Assembly: GCA_002426015.1 (NCBI GenBank)
Contig: DINS01000021.1
Location: forward strand, 128,095 to 192,094
Length of the DNA: 64,000 nt
Source: Flavobacteriaceae bacterium UBA5534
Lineage (GTDB): Bacteria > Bacteroidota > Bacteroidia > Flavobacteriales > Flavobacteriaceae
Direction of reading: 5' to 3'
Below are positions 8,431 through 17,124 of the stretch, one piece after another (the first letter of the stretch is position 1; every line of letters begins with the position of its first letter). The notes below the pieces were generated by a model, which was not told where the DNA came from, searched no databases, and was given only the letters and a program-made list of their open reading frames with translations. The position numbers were made by a program, and so were the translations under genes.

Positions 8431-8464
8431 GTATAGTTGGTAGTAAAAATTGTATAATTGGTAA
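8431..8464 (-). promoter_or_regulatory. LytTR-type paired direct repeat, site A
   Basis: On the minus strand the copies are ACCAATTATAC (8462 to 8452) and ACCAACTATAC (8441 to 8431), exactly 21 bp apart. This is one-face-of-helix spacing, as for E. coli YpdB and BtsR sites (10-bp repeats with an 11-bp spacer). The site lies 126 bp before the LytTR regulator gene, so it may also serve autoregulation, but its orientation points to the minus-strand unit at 8390-8273. Confidence 0.6.
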
Positions 8465-8589
8465 TTTCAATACAAACACATTTGATTTCTTATTTAAGAA
8501 TAATCAATTATAGACTTGTTATACAAAATACGCTACTAATCATACATATCTATTAGTGACTCGTCTGATATATTATTATATTTGAGGTT

Positions 8590-9324
8590 ATGATAAAAGC
8601 AGTAATTGTTGATGACGAGCCAAAGGCAATTCAAAGTTTGTCATGGGAACTGACAACCTTTAGCAGTGAGATAGAAATCATTAAAACGTTTTCTAATCCA
8701 GAAGACGCTATTGAGTATTTAGACAATCACTCTCTAGATTGTTTATTTCTGGATATCCAGATGCCAACCATGGATGGTTTTCAGTTTTTGGAACGGTTGA
8801 GCAACACCGATTTTGCCGTCGTCATTACCACAGCTTATAATGAATATGCCATTAAAGCATTAAAACATGAAGCTATTGATTATTTGTTGAAACCAATAGA
8901 CTCTGACGATTTACAGGACACCATTGCCAAAATAAAGAAGCACAATAGTCGTTTGGTTAATTCATCTAAAATTGAGGAAGTGCTGCTCAATTTTAATTCG
9001 AAATTTGATAAAAAAAAGATCTCTATCAATACTGATGGCAAGCTTATTTTTGTGGATGCAGACACAATTGTTTTTGTAGAGTCTGAAGGCAATTACAGCA
9101 CTATTGTTATGGATGACGGTCAAAAATTGGTAATTACAAAAAAGTTGAAAGAGGTCAATACAATTCTACCTGAGCACTACTTTTTTAGAATACACAATTC
9201 ATACATTATTAACCTAAATAAAATAAAAGAATTCATTAAAAACGAAGGCTACGTAGTCATGGAAACCAATCATAAGATTCCTGTGGCAAGACAACGTAAA
9301 ACTGACTTTTTAGAGAAATTATAG
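8590..9324 (+). CDS. LytTR-family response regulator
   Basis: The 244-residue protein has a receiver domain (1 to about 120) with acidic pair D8/D9, phospho-acceptor D55 (FLDIQMP), and the switch Thr and Lys in VITTAY and LLKP. A LytTR DNA-binding domain follows (about 140-244, including FVESEGNYSTIVMDDG and FFRIHNSYIINLNKI). It should bind paired direct repeats when phosphorylated by the kinase that starts 2 bases after its stop. Three sites with matching geometry occur in this window (8431-8464, 12100-12132, 43946-43980); that this protein binds them is inference. Confidence 0.95.
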   Translation: MIKAVIVDDEPKAIQSLSWELTTFSSEIEIIKTFSNPEDAIEYLDNHSLDCLFLDIQMPTMDGFQFLERLSNTDFAVVITTAYNEYAIKALKHEAIDYLLKPIDSDDLQDTIAKIKKHNSRLVNSSKIEEVLLNFNSKFDKKKISINTDGKLIFVDADTIVFVESEGNYSTIVMDDGQKLVITKKLKEVNTILPEHYFFRIHNSYIINLNKIKEFIKNEGYVVMETNHKIPVARQRKTDFLEKL

Positions 9325-9325
9325 C

Positions 9326-11311
9326 ATGTACCATTTTCTCCCTAACATACGATCTTTAAGATGCCCTTTAAAGCTGTTTTCTGTTTTCCTTCTAGCTTTA
9401 AACGTATATACTATTAATGCACAAACAGCTTCAGATTCTATCTTTGAAAAAAGCATCAATCTGAATGTTTTAAATACACTCAAGAGCTACTCATCTATAG
9501 ACTCTACATTTTCAAAATTTAAGAACGACAGTTTGAAAATGAAAACCTTGATTGAAAAGACCAAACAGTCAAAAGCTCTTGAAGTAGAAAGTTATGCTTT
9601 GAATGCTTTGGGCGCCATTTATAGAAATTTATCCTATTATGACAAAGCATTAAAAGTTCATCAAGAAGCAAAATCACTTGCTGAAGAGGCAAAAAACACA
9701 GAGTTGCAGGTAATTAGCCTTAACATGATTGGTGTTGTTTACAGACGCATCGACCTTATAAAACCTGCTTTAGATCATCACAAAAAAGCGTTGGATATTG
9801 CCAATACTACACTACCAATGACTCCAGAGTTAAAGCATAGCATTGCAGTATCCCAAAATAGTATGGGCAACCTCTATCTAACTTTAAAGCAATATGATTT
9901 AGCAAAAAGACAATTTGAAAAATCTTTAATTATAGAAAAAGAGGCCAATAACCGATTAGGATTGGCAATTAATTATCAAAATTTGGGTTATACTGATGAA
10001 GCCAAAGGAGATCTCGAACTAGCACTTAAAAATTACAAACGCTCTCTTGACTACAACAATCAAATAGATTCAGAAATTGGACGTGTCATTTGCTATAATA
10101 GCATCGGACAAGTCTATATCAAACAGAAAAAGTATGATGATGCCAATGTCATCATTAAAGAGGCTTTAAAAAAAGCTTTACAGATGAACGACCAATTTTA
10201 TATTGCATCGTCCTATATCAATTTGGGATGGTCTGAAAAAGAGTTGGGTTTGTTAAAAACAGCCGAAGAACATCTAAAAAAAGGGCTTGAGCTATCTGAA
10301 AAGTATGGTTTTAAAACCTCTATTGTAGATGCCAACCAGCACCTGTCTGAATTATTCATCGAAAAAAGAGATTATAAAACTGCAATGTCATATTACAAAA
10401 ATGCTCTCGAGTTGGAAAAAACAATTACCAACGAACGCAACATGCAATATGTCAGTGACATCATTATACAATATGAAAACGAGTCAAAAAACAATCAGAT
10501 AAAAGCTCTTGCCAGCGAGAACGAAATTGTCAAGACTAAACTACAACGCAATCAACGTTTGTTTTGGTACACTTTAATTGGGCTTATCATACTTGGTGGT
10601 ATCATCATAGCATTCAACAGAAACCGACAATTGAATAACGAAAAACAAATCTTGACATTAGAACAGAACATGCTAAGAAGCCAGATGAATCCTCATTTTA
10701 TCTTTAACTCACTGAACTCTATCAAGCTTTACATTATCAATAACGAAAAGGAAAATGCCGTTTATTATTTGAACAAGTTTTCAAAATTGATTAGAAAAAT
10801 CCTAATCGCCTCTACCGAAAAAGAAATGTCTTTGGAGGAAGAGCTAGAAACCATGCAACTTTACATGAATATTGAAAACATACGCTTTTCTAATGAAATA
10901 GATTTTACGATCAACGTTGATAAAATCATAAATACGGCAAGTATTAAAGTACCCTCGCTTATCTTGCAACCGTTTTTAGAAAATGCGCTTTGGCATGGTT
11001 TATCATCTAAAAAAGAAGATAAAAAAATAGTGTTGAGCGTATCTAAAACTTCTGAAGATTTTGTGACTATTTCCATCACTGACAATGGTATTGGACGTAA
11101 AGAATCAGAACGCATCAACAAGAATAAAATTTTGAAACGCAAATCGGTTGGCATTGATATTACCAAAGCTCGTCTGTCTAATTTCTCAAAACGATATACG
11201 AGTGACTACAAACTTATCATTGAAGATTTATATGATGATAATGGTAGTCCAATTGGCACTAAAGTCATTGTAAACATTCCTACGAGAGCCATCGTTTTAA
11301 AAACCGCCTAG
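9326..11311 (+). CDS. TPR-containing LytS-like sensor histidine kinase
   Basis: The 661-residue membrane kinase pairs with the LytTR regulator just upstream. A signal-like hydrophobic segment (about 15-32, ending NVYTINAQ) is followed by a TPR array (about 75-370), a coiled stretch, one membrane helix (about 412-432, LIGLIILGGIIIAF), and a His_kinase domain with the motif MNPHFIFNSLNSIKLYI, where His near 455 is the phosphorylation site. HATPase motifs are FLENALWHGL and DNGIGRK. The TPR part is predicted to lie in the periplasm, so the signal may be a periplasmic protein or envelope state. It is co-transcribed with the regulator. Confidence 0.94.
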   Translation: MYHFLPNIRSLRCPLKLFSVFLLALNVYTINAQTASDSIFEKSINLNVLNTLKSYSSIDSTFSKFKNDSLKMKTLIEKTKQSKALEVESYALNALGAIYRNLSYYDKALKVHQEAKSLAEEAKNTELQVISLNMIGVVYRRIDLIKPALDHHKKALDIANTTLPMTPELKHSIAVSQNSMGNLYLTLKQYDLAKRQFEKSLIIEKEANNRLGLAINYQNLGYTDEAKGDLELALKNYKRSLDYNNQIDSEIGRVICYNSIGQVYIKQKKYDDANVIIKEALKKALQMNDQFYIASSYINLGWSEKELGLLKTAEEHLKKGLELSEKYGFKTSIVDANQHLSELFIEKRDYKTAMSYYKNALELEKTITNERNMQYVSDIIIQYENESKNNQIKALASENEIVKTKLQRNQRLFWYTLIGLIILGGIIIAFNRNRQLNNEKQILTLEQNMLRSQMNPHFIFNSLNSIKLYIINNEKENAVYYLNKFSKLIRKILIASTEKEMSLEEELETMQLYMNIENIRFSNEIDFTINVDKIINTASIKVPSLILQPFLENALWHGLSSKKEDKKIVLSVSKTSEDFVTISITDNGIGRKESERINKNKILKRKSVGIDITKARLSNFSKRYTSDYKLIIEDLYDDNGSPIGTKVIVNIPTRAIVLKTA

Positions 11312-11327
11312 AGAACGCATTGGATGT

Positions 11328-12026
11328 TTAGCCTCCAAACGACTTGTAATCGGTAGTTTTTATAGAAAAATTTGTCTTTCTGAGCTCAACACAGGTCATG
11401 GTCATATCGTTTTTAGACTTTTTCTTGTCTTTATAAATCATTTCCATCATCAAGCCATTTTTAAATTTTTCCATCCATGCTGAATCAAAACCCTTTGGCA
11501 TATTCTTGGCATTGGCAGTCCACATATTGTTAAAACTTACTGGTGCTTTTTCGGCAATATAGAAAGTGATTTCGTGCTCATCGCTTTCACTCATAAAACC
11601 CTGACATTCATAACCCATAATCGTTTTAGTCCCGATTTTCTTCATCGTAAAATCTTTATTTGTTTCGGAAGCATCGCTGACTATTTCATTTATGTTCATC
11701 GAGGTGATCTGGAGCATTTTTTGCCCAGCCATATTCATAAGCATGACATTTACGTTAAGTTTCTTATCCATCACAAAAATCATATCACCTTGCTCTCCTT
11801 CCATTTGGTCCATTTTGTAACCAAAATAATCGGCTCCTTTTTTAAGGTAATAGTTAAGTACCATATCACCTTTTTTTGAGGTCATTTTGAGCTTATAACT
11901 ATAATCGAACATATAGGTTTCTGGAAGATCAGCTTTTTTTGATTTTGGAAATTGGGAAAAACTTTGTTGAGAAATAAAACAAAGTGTTAGGCAGATAGTT
12001 GCAGTTTTAAAAAATTTAAAAGACAT
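11328..12026 (-). CDS. Secreted DUF4412 family protein
   Basis: The 232-residue product begins with a signal peptide (core ICLTLCFISQQSFSQ) and continues as a Met- and Lys-rich beta-strand protein typical of DUF4412: repeated 'Y..K...' strands, KIGTKTIMGYECQGFM in the middle, and a final FSIKTTDYKSFGG. It is expected in the periplasm or outer envelope; no biochemical role is known. It converges with the LytS-like kinase gene (16 bases apart). A LytTR-type repeat pair sits 74-106 bp upstream in the promoter region, with the distal repeat identical to that of the site before the regulator gene. It is therefore the best protein-coding target candidate of that two-component system. Confidence 0.8.
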   Translation of the reverse strand: MSFKFFKTATICLTLCFISQQSFSQFPKSKKADLPETYMFDYSYKLKMTSKKGDMVLNYYLKKGADYFGYKMDQMEGEQGDMIFVMDKKLNVNVMLMNMAGQKMLQITSMNINEIVSDASETNKDFTMKKIGTKTIMGYECQGFMSESDEHEITFYIAEKAPVSFNNMWTANAKNMPKGFDSAWMEKFKNGLMMEMIYKDKKKSKNDMTMTCVELRKTNFSIKTTDYKSFGG

Positions 12027-12099
12027 CGCTGAAAGTTTTAAAGTTAATCAATAAACGTCTATAAATTAACAATAAATAGCTATAAATCAAATAGATAAT

Positions 12100-12132
12100 G
12101 TGCAGTTGGTTTATAATAGCGTATAATTGGTA
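12100..12132 (-). promoter_or_regulatory. LytTR-type paired direct repeat, site B
   Basis: On the minus strand ACCAATTATAC (12131 to 12121) and ACCAACTGCAC (12110 to 12100) are 21 bp apart. The site lies between the DUF3109 gene end and the DUF4412 gene start, in the orientation of the latter. TA-rich boxes (such as TATTTATTG, 12078 to 12070) follow about 20 bp downstream. Confidence 0.6.
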
Positions 12133-12145
12133 AGAATGCTATATT

Positions 12146-12712
12146 CTACTTGTGCTTTTCAGCAACCTTTTCAAGCTCCATATACCAATCTTCGCCAAAC
12201 TTTCTAATCAACGCCTGTTTGACAAATTTATAAACTGGCACTTGTAACTCCTTGCCAAGTGTACAAGCGTCATCGCAAATTTCCCATTTATGGTAATTAA
12301 CCGCCGAAAATTCAGTGTAGTCCTTGACCCTTACAGGATATAAATGGCAAGACACCGGTTTTTTCCAATCGATCTCTCCTTGGTTATGTGCCTCTTCAAT
12401 GGCACAAAGCGCAGTGCCTTTGTTATCGAACATCACATAAGCACAATCAGCTCCATCAATTAAAGGGGTTTCAAACTCACCTTTTTCTGTTGTGATAAAT
12501 GTGCCTTGCGCTTCGATGGCAGCAATCCCTTCTTTACGCAAAAAAGGCTTTACTTTCGGATAGATATCTTCCAATATTTTGGTTTCAGACATCTCTAAAG
12601 GTGCTCCAGCGTCGCCATCAACGCAACATGCGCCTTTGCAAGCCGATAAATTACAGACAAAATCTTTTTCGATAATGTCTTCTGAAACGATTGTTTTTCC
12701 TAATTGAAACAT
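12146..12712 (-). CDS. DUF3109 family cysteine-cluster protein
   Basis: The 188-residue cytosolic protein has the DUF3109 signature. An N-terminal CNLSACKGACCVDGDAGAPLE supplies four cysteines, and later Cys residues (DCAYVMF, CAIEEAH, SCHLYP, ICDDACTLG) complete a likely metal or Fe-S cluster, related to the YkgJ-type CxxC family. The length is typical. Its function is not established. A perfect -7 box TATTTTTG on the minus strand (12724 to 12717) lies only four bases before the ATG, so the transcript may be leaderless. It is divergent from marC. Confidence 0.88.
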   Translation of the reverse strand: MFQLGKTIVSEDIIEKDFVCNLSACKGACCVDGDAGAPLEMSETKILEDIYPKVKPFLRKEGIAAIEAQGTFITTEKGEFETPLIDGADCAYVMFDNKGTALCAIEEAHNQGEIDWKKPVSCHLYPVRVKDYTEFSAVNYHKWEICDDACTLGKELQVPVYKFVKQALIRKFGEDWYMELEKVAEKHK

Positions 12713-12770
12713 GCGGCAAAAATACTCAAAGTTTACCTTTATTTAATGTTCAAAATCAGGATTAATGACC

Positions 12771-12778
12771 TACTTTTG
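12771..12778 (+). promoter_or_regulatory. -7 promoter box of marC-like gene
   Basis: TACTTTTG matches TAnnTTTG exactly and lies 24 bases before the ATG at 12803. It places transcription start downstream of the longer in-frame start at 12704 and so decides the start choice. Confidence 0.65.
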
Positions 12779-12802
12779 CAAAAAATATTAAAACACAGAG
12801 CC

Positions 12803-13390
12803 ATGCAACTCAATTTTAAGGAAATATTTACTGCATTTATGATTCTTTTTGCTGTGATTGACATTGTTGGAAACATTCCTATTGTCATCGATTTGCGTAA
12901 AAAGGTTGGGCACATTCAAAGCGAAAAGGCATCGATAATTGCTGGAGTCATTATGATAATGTTCTTGTTTTTAGGTCAAAATATCTTATCATTAATTGGT
13001 ATTGGTGTGAATTCATTTGCGGTTGCTGGTGCTTTTATTTTATTTTTTATTGCTTTAGAAATGATACTGGGCATCACACTCTACAAACAAGACGAGCATT
13101 CTGCAATGACTGCATCTATATTCCCGTTGGCGTTTCCTTTAATAGCTGGCCCAGGAAGTTTAACTACTTTGCTTTCTTTGCGAGCTGAATTTAGAATAGA
13201 AAACATCATCGTTGCCGTAATATTGAATGTTATCATTATCTTTATTGTGTTGAAAACGTCATCAAAAATAGAGCGAGTATTGGGACCAAATGGCATCAAC
13301 ATCATCCGAAAAATATTTGGCGTTGTGTTATTGGCTATCGCTGTAAAGTTATTTGCACACAATATCAAAGCATTGTTTGAATTGGCTTAA
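12803..13390 (+). CDS. MarC/NAAT family integral membrane protein
   Basis: The 195-residue protein has six hydrophobic segments and the MarC-family features FAVIDIVGNIPIVIDL, AGAFILFFIALEMILG and FPLAFPLIAGPGSLTT. The frame extends upstream to 12704, but the extra 33 residues are not family-like and overlap the divergent DUF3109 start; the -7 box at 12771 supports ATG at 12803. MarC proteins sit in the inner membrane and their substrate is unresolved; the antibiotic-resistance link of the name was withdrawn for E. coli. It is followed 15 bases later by a small membrane protein and then a flavoprotein, probably one operon. Confidence 0.9.
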   Translation: MQLNFKEIFTAFMILFAVIDIVGNIPIVIDLRKKVGHIQSEKASIIAGVIMIMFLFLGQNILSLIGIGVNSFAVAGAFILFFIALEMILGITLYKQDEHSAMTASIFPLAFPLIAGPGSLTTLLSLRAEFRIENIIVAVILNVIIIFIVLKTSSKIERVLGPNGINIIRKIFGVVLLAIAVKLFAHNIKALFELA

Positions 13391-13405
13391 AAAACTTAAA
13401 TCGAA

Positions 13406-13609
13406 ATGAAGATTTTTACTATTATATTATCCATTATTGCATTAGGATTAATCATTTTTAACGCAACAAAAGTGAACCTCGACCATCCATTTGAAGGCGA
13501 GAGTATCATCGCCATCATTACGATTGTCGCATCACTTTGTGCTGTTATTTTGCTTCAGATATTGAGAATTTCTAAACGTATTGAACAACTTTCTAAACGT
13601 AACAACTAA
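13406..13609 (+). CDS. Small two-helix membrane protein
   Basis: The 67-residue product has two hydrophobic segments (about 4-20, IILSIIALGLIIF; about 34-52, IIAIITIVASLCAVILLQIL) and a basic C-terminus. It lies between marC and the flavoprotein gene; its last base is the first base of the next ATG (TAATG), which supports translation coupling. I do not recognise a named family; small proteins of this shape are common in Flavobacteriaceae. Confidence 0.7.
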   Translation: MKIFTIILSIIALGLIIFNATKVNLDHPFEGESIIAIITIVASLCAVILLQILRISKRIEQLSKRNN

Positions 13610-14211
13610 TGTTTGATGCTCTCATCGTTGGAGGTGGCGCAGCGGGTTTATCTTGCGCCTTGGTATTGGGTTCGGCTGGTAAAAAACCATATGCTCAAGA
13701 TAAAAAAATAGGTATCATCGTTCATCAACGAACATCACATTTACAAAGTGCATTATTCAATAACGTGTTGGGATTGAGCCCTGGAACCACAGGAATCTCT
13801 ATTTTAGAACAAGGCAAAGACCAACTTACCGATTTATACCCACATATAGAACAAATTGAAGATGAAAAAGTACTGGAAATCATCCAACAAAATGATGCTT
13901 TCTCCATCATCACAAACAAAAGCACTTACACATCAAAACTTGTGGTCATTGCTGTTGGCTATACCAACTTATTCAGCATAAAAGGGCTGGAACCTTACAT
14001 AGAGCCTCATCCAAGAGCTGTGGTCGAAAAAGAACGTATATGGTTAAAAAACACCAATCATCTTATCGAAAATGGTCTATACGTTGCTGGTACTTTGGCT
14101 GGATGGCGAAGTCAGTTTGCAATAGCCTCGGGTAGTGGCGCACAAGTGGCTACCGACATTTTAACACTTTGGAATGATGGAAAAGATGCACAAGTGCATG
14201 ACAAAATTTAG
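13609..14211 (+). CDS. FAD/NAD(P)-binding oxidoreductase, thioredoxin-reductase-like (short)
   Basis: The 200-residue protein starts with the Rossmann FAD motif VGGGAAGLSCALVLGSAG and ends with GLYVAGTLAGWRSQFAIASGSGAQVATDIL, which resembles the second FAD contact of thioredoxin-reductase-like enzymes. At 200 residues it lacks most of the NAD-binding insert and the CxxC redox pair, so disulfide reductase activity is unlikely. The actual substrate is unknown. It is last in the marC operon and converges with the S41 protease gene with a 1-base gap. Confidence 0.85.
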   Translation: MFDALIVGGGAAGLSCALVLGSAGKKPYAQDKKIGIIVHQRTSHLQSALFNNVLGLSPGTTGISILEQGKDQLTDLYPHIEQIEDEKVLEIIQQNDAFSIITNKSTYTSKLVVIAVGYTNLFSIKGLEPYIEPHPRAVVEKERIWLKNTNHLIENGLYVAGTLAGWRSQFAIASGSGAQVATDILTLWNDGKDAQVHDKI

Positions 14212-14212
14212 C

Positions 14213-15805
14213 CTATTCCCCTTTGCTCAACTTAATCACTTCTTCAATCATATCATCAGTAGAATTCATGATTTCTTCGTAAGCATTTCTACCATAGAGT
14301 TGGTCTGCCAATGATGCTTTGATGAGTTGCTTAATTTCTGCATTATAAGCCACAAAGGTAATATTGACGTTTTCTTTGACACTCAAATACTCCTGAAAAC
14401 GAACAACAACATCATCACTTACTACAAAATTATTGATAAAATCGTCCTGTGTGACATTTTGGTAAGGCTTGCGATCTTTATCTAGCTCTTCAAAAACAAA
14501 ATAGCTGATATAGCCTCTGCGCAAGATATAATTAATGGTTTCGTTGCTCTTAGCTATATTTAATGGTACAAATACATCAGGGATGATACCTCCTCCTCCA
14601 TACACAATTTTACCTTTTGGTGTTTTAAACTTTAAAGAATCAGCTACTTCTATATTTATAGCATCGTTAAACTCACCATTGCTTAATCTTTTATAATAAT
14701 CATTATAATACGTATCACTTTCTCCATTATTATAAGGACGCTGTATCGAACGCCCTGTTGGCGTATAATAGCGAGACACTGTCAATCTTACAGCGCTACC
14801 ATCACCAAGAGCCATCTCACGTTGTACCAGGCCTTTTCCATAACTACGACGACCTACAATAGTGCCTTTGTCATTGTCCTGCAAAGCTCCTGCAACAATT
14901 TCACTAGCAGAAGCCGAATTTTCATTGATGATTATAAATACTTCGCCTTCTTCAAAATCACCTTTGCGAGTCGCATAACTTTTTTCGATTTTACCAGATT
15001 TGTTTTTAGTGAACAAAATAAGTTTGTCATCTTCCAAAAACTCATCGACAATCTGTTCTGCAATGGCAAGAAATCCACCAGGATTATCGCGTAAGTCTAA
15101 AGCTAATTTTGTAGCACCTTCATTTTGCAGCCTATCCAATGCCTTTTTAAATTCTTTATAGGTCGATTCTGCAAAACGATTTATTTTTATATAACCCAAA
15201 TCTGACGTCAACATATACGCTGCATCAACGCTATTGATTGGAATTTCTGAACGTTTTACAGTAAAATCGAGTAACTTATTCTCACTTTTACGATAGACTT
15301 TCAATCTTATTTTGGTATCTTTTTCGCCCTTTAGTTTTTTGATGATGTCGGCGTTGCTCCATTGGCGTCCAAAAATAGAATCCCCATCAGCCATAATAAT
15401 ACGATCACCACTTTTAATGCCTGCTTTTTCACTTGGACCACCTTCACTTGGGCGAATCACTGTAATTGTATCTCTATACGTGTAGAAGCTCACACCAATG
15501 CCTACAAAATCACCTTTCATATTTTCAGTGACACGTTGCATTTCACTTTTAGGGATATAAGTTGAATGTGGATCGAGGTTATCTAAAATACCATTGACAG
15601 TAACATCTACTATGCTATCGGTATTGATATCGTCAACATACTCATAATCTATATAATCAATGAGCCTATTGAGTTTGTCTTTTTTGCTATTGGACGTAAA
15701 TAAACGGTCAGATGTATCAGAAAAATTTAACTTCCCACCAATAAAAACGCCTGCTGCAATGGCAACGCCTATAATCAATGGTATGTATTTTTTCTGAAAG
15801 CTCAT
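14213..15805 (-). CDS. S41 family C-terminal processing peptidase
   Basis: The 530-residue serine protease resembles Prc/CtpA. An N-terminal membrane anchor (about 7-24, IPLIIGVAIAAGVFIGG) puts it in the periplasm. A PDZ domain follows (about 85-175, IGVSFYTYRD through GDRIIMADGDSI), and the tail-specific protease domain has NENSASASEIVAGAL with the nucleophilic Ser and RRSYGKGLVQ with the general-base Lys. The long C-terminal part is usual for Bacteroidota homologues. The start ATG overlaps the end of the dCMP deaminase gene by 4 bases, so the two are co-translated. It probably cleaves C-termini of envelope proteins. Confidence 0.94.
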   Translation of the reverse strand: MSFQKKYIPLIIGVAIAAGVFIGGKLNFSDTSDRLFTSNSKKDKLNRLIDYIDYEYVDDINTDSIVDVTVNGILDNLDPHSTYIPKSEMQRVTENMKGDFVGIGVSFYTYRDTITVIRPSEGGPSEKAGIKSGDRIIMADGDSIFGRQWSNADIIKKLKGEKDTKIRLKVYRKSENKLLDFTVKRSEIPINSVDAAYMLTSDLGYIKINRFAESTYKEFKKALDRLQNEGATKLALDLRDNPGGFLAIAEQIVDEFLEDDKLILFTKNKSGKIEKSYATRKGDFEEGEVFIIINENSASASEIVAGALQDNDKGTIVGRRSYGKGLVQREMALGDGSAVRLTVSRYYTPTGRSIQRPYNNGESDTYYNDYYKRLSNGEFNDAINIEVADSLKFKTPKGKIVYGGGGIIPDVFVPLNIAKSNETINYILRRGYISYFVFEELDKDRKPYQNVTQDDFINNFVVSDDVVVRFQEYLSVKENVNITFVAYNAEIKQLIKASLADQLYGRNAYEEIMNSTDDMIEEVIKLSKGE

Positions 15806-16236
15806 GATGCGCTTAAATCTTCTATTAATTGTAGTTCAATCCCTGCTTTTTCTAAAAACTGCAGTCCCGAATTGTCTTTATAACCTTCTCTGTAAACGAC
15901 TCTTATAATACCTGCTTGGTGTATCAATTTGCTACATTCTTTACATGGTGACAATGTGATATAAAGTGTTGCACCTTTGCATGATTGTGTTGATGCTGCC
16001 ACTTTTAAAATCGCATTAGCTTCAGCATGCAGCACATACCACTTTGTATAACCATCTTCGTCTTCACAATAATTTTCAAACCCTGTTGGTGTGCCATTAT
16101 ACCCATCAGAAATGATCATTCTATCCTTAACAATAATCGCACCAACTTGTTTGCGTTTGCAATGAGATAATTTTCCCCATTCTTCTGCCATTCTCAAATA
16201 GGCTTTATCGTATCGTAACTGTTTTTTCTTTGGCAT
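15802..16236 (-). CDS. dCMP deaminase family protein
   Basis: The 144-residue zinc-dependent deaminase has HAEANAI (near 71-77, zinc His and catalytic Glu) and PCKEC (near 97-101, two zinc Cys). The layout matches dCMP deaminases of the ComEB type, which convert dCMP to dUMP for thymidylate synthesis, and lacks extra domains. It is the first gene of a two-gene minus operon with the S41 protease (4-base overlap), an association seen in many Bacteroidota. An interspersed repeat lies 18 bases upstream. Confidence 0.9.
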   Translation of the reverse strand: MPKKKQLRYDKAYLRMAEEWGKLSHCKRKQVGAIIVKDRMIISDGYNGTPTGFENYCEDEDGYTKWYVLHAEANAILKVAASTQSCKGATLYITLSPCKECSKLIHQAGIIRVVYREGYKDNSGLQFLEKAGIELQLIEDLSAS

Positions 16237-16253
16237 TAATTAGTTTCTTATTT

Positions 16254-16339
16254 GGGCGTTACCCTTTGGGTCTGGCTATTCGCTATATCTTTTTGTGTTT
16301 AAAAAACTACAAAAAGGATACCGCTTCTATCCTTAACGC
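16254..16339. repeat. Interspersed palindromic repeat, copy 1 (86 bp)
   Basis: The element is bounded by GCGTTA and TAACGC and contains an inner inverted repeat (ATCTTTTTG / CAAAAAGGAT). It aligns over its full length with the element at 34259-34342, sharing GGCGTTACC, the GCTAT block, ATCTTTTTG, CAAAAAGGAT and CTATCC-TAACGC. It has no coding capacity. It is likely a REP- or MITE-like dispersed repeat of flavobacterial genomes. Confidence 0.75.
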
Positions 16340-16418
16340 AAATCCTATAACGAATATAAGTGGTTCGTATTTTAATTTGTATAATTTAGAGTTAAAATTT
16401 TCATCATCACCGCTGTCT

Positions 16419-17009
16419 TTATGAAAACAACTTGCTGTTAATGAGCATCGGAATGAGCAGCCCAACGACTACAGCCGAAATAATCATCACCCAATCTCGC
16501 TTTGAAAATCGAAAAAGTGTCTGGCAAATAAATCCTAAAAAGACCACAATAAATGCCACGATAAGTTGTCCTATTTCTATTCCTAATGACAATTCTAAAA
16601 TTGTGATCAATTTGTTCTGCGCCTTATTCACAAGTTTTTCAAAATTATCCACATAGCCAAGTCCATGTATAAGTCCAAAAAACAAGGTGGTAAAAAACAA
16701 AATCCCTGCCTTTTCAGCCTGTGCCTTTTTCCCAGCGGTAAATACATTATACAATGCAATTATCAATATCGTTATTGGAATGAGCAACTCTACAAGTTGA
16801 CGATTTACATTTATAATATGGTAGGTTGCCAAAATCAAAGACAGTGTGTGGCCAATAGTAAAAACAGTGATCAAAAGCAAAACCCGTTTCCAATCTTTAA
16901 ACAAATAAGGCAGTGACAGCACAATTAAAAACAAAATGTGGTCGTAGGCATTGACGTTGAGTACATGGTACATGCCATGCTGCAGATAAGACAAAAACGT
17001 GTCGAACAT
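16419..17009 (-). CDS. HupE/UreJ family membrane protein
   Basis: The 196-residue protein has about six hydrophobic helices. Conserved His and Asp residues in the first half (NAYDHILFL, FTIGHTLSL) and FGLIHGLGY near the middle match the HupE/UreJ family, linked to nickel or cobalt handling in other bacteria. No urease or hydrogenase genes are nearby, so a metal substrate cannot be inferred here. It is transcribed alone, divergent from umuC. Confidence 0.85.
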   Translation of the reverse strand: MFDTFLSYLQHGMYHVLNVNAYDHILFLIVLSLPYLFKDWKRVLLLITVFTIGHTLSLILATYHIINVNRQLVELLIPITILIIALYNVFTAGKKAQAEKAGILFFTTLFFGLIHGLGYVDNFEKLVNKAQNKLITILELSLGIEIGQLIVAFIVVFLGFICQTLFRFSKRDWVMIISAVVVGLLIPMLINSKLFS

Positions 17010-17124
17010 AATTACTGTATTTGGGATAAATCAAAGGTACAATTTATAACCATTGCACAAAATAAATTTTAACACATTCATTATACCAAAAAATTATAAT
17101 AATTACCCGTTTTAATCTAATTTT

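Larger units (their letters stand above)
7904..8589. other. Large intergenic region with two terminator hairpins and a LytTR-type site
   Basis: This 686-base gap lies between nrdB (minus) and the LytTR regulator (plus). From left to right it holds the nrdB upstream region with no clear element, a strong symmetrical hairpin (8193-8222), a minus-oriented terminator (8273-8303), the 13-mer TTGATTAATAGCA (8305-8317), and the paired direct repeats (8431-8464). The segment between the repeats and the minus-strand terminator looks like an untranslated transcription unit. Confidence 0.65.

Noticed and set aside
12704..12802. N-terminal extension of the MarC-like gene from 12704
   Set aside because: The extra 33 codons overlap the divergent DUF3109 start, are not family-like, and precede an exact -7 box (12771-12778); ATG at 12803 is used instead.
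17049..17085. Possible fourth LytTR-type pair between hupE and umuC (ACCATTGCAC and ACACATTCAT)
   Set aside because: The related words are about 24 bp apart rather than 21 and the second copy matches poorly.
17010..17124. LexA/SOS box upstream of umuC
   Set aside because: No palindrome of the known LexA types could be recognised.
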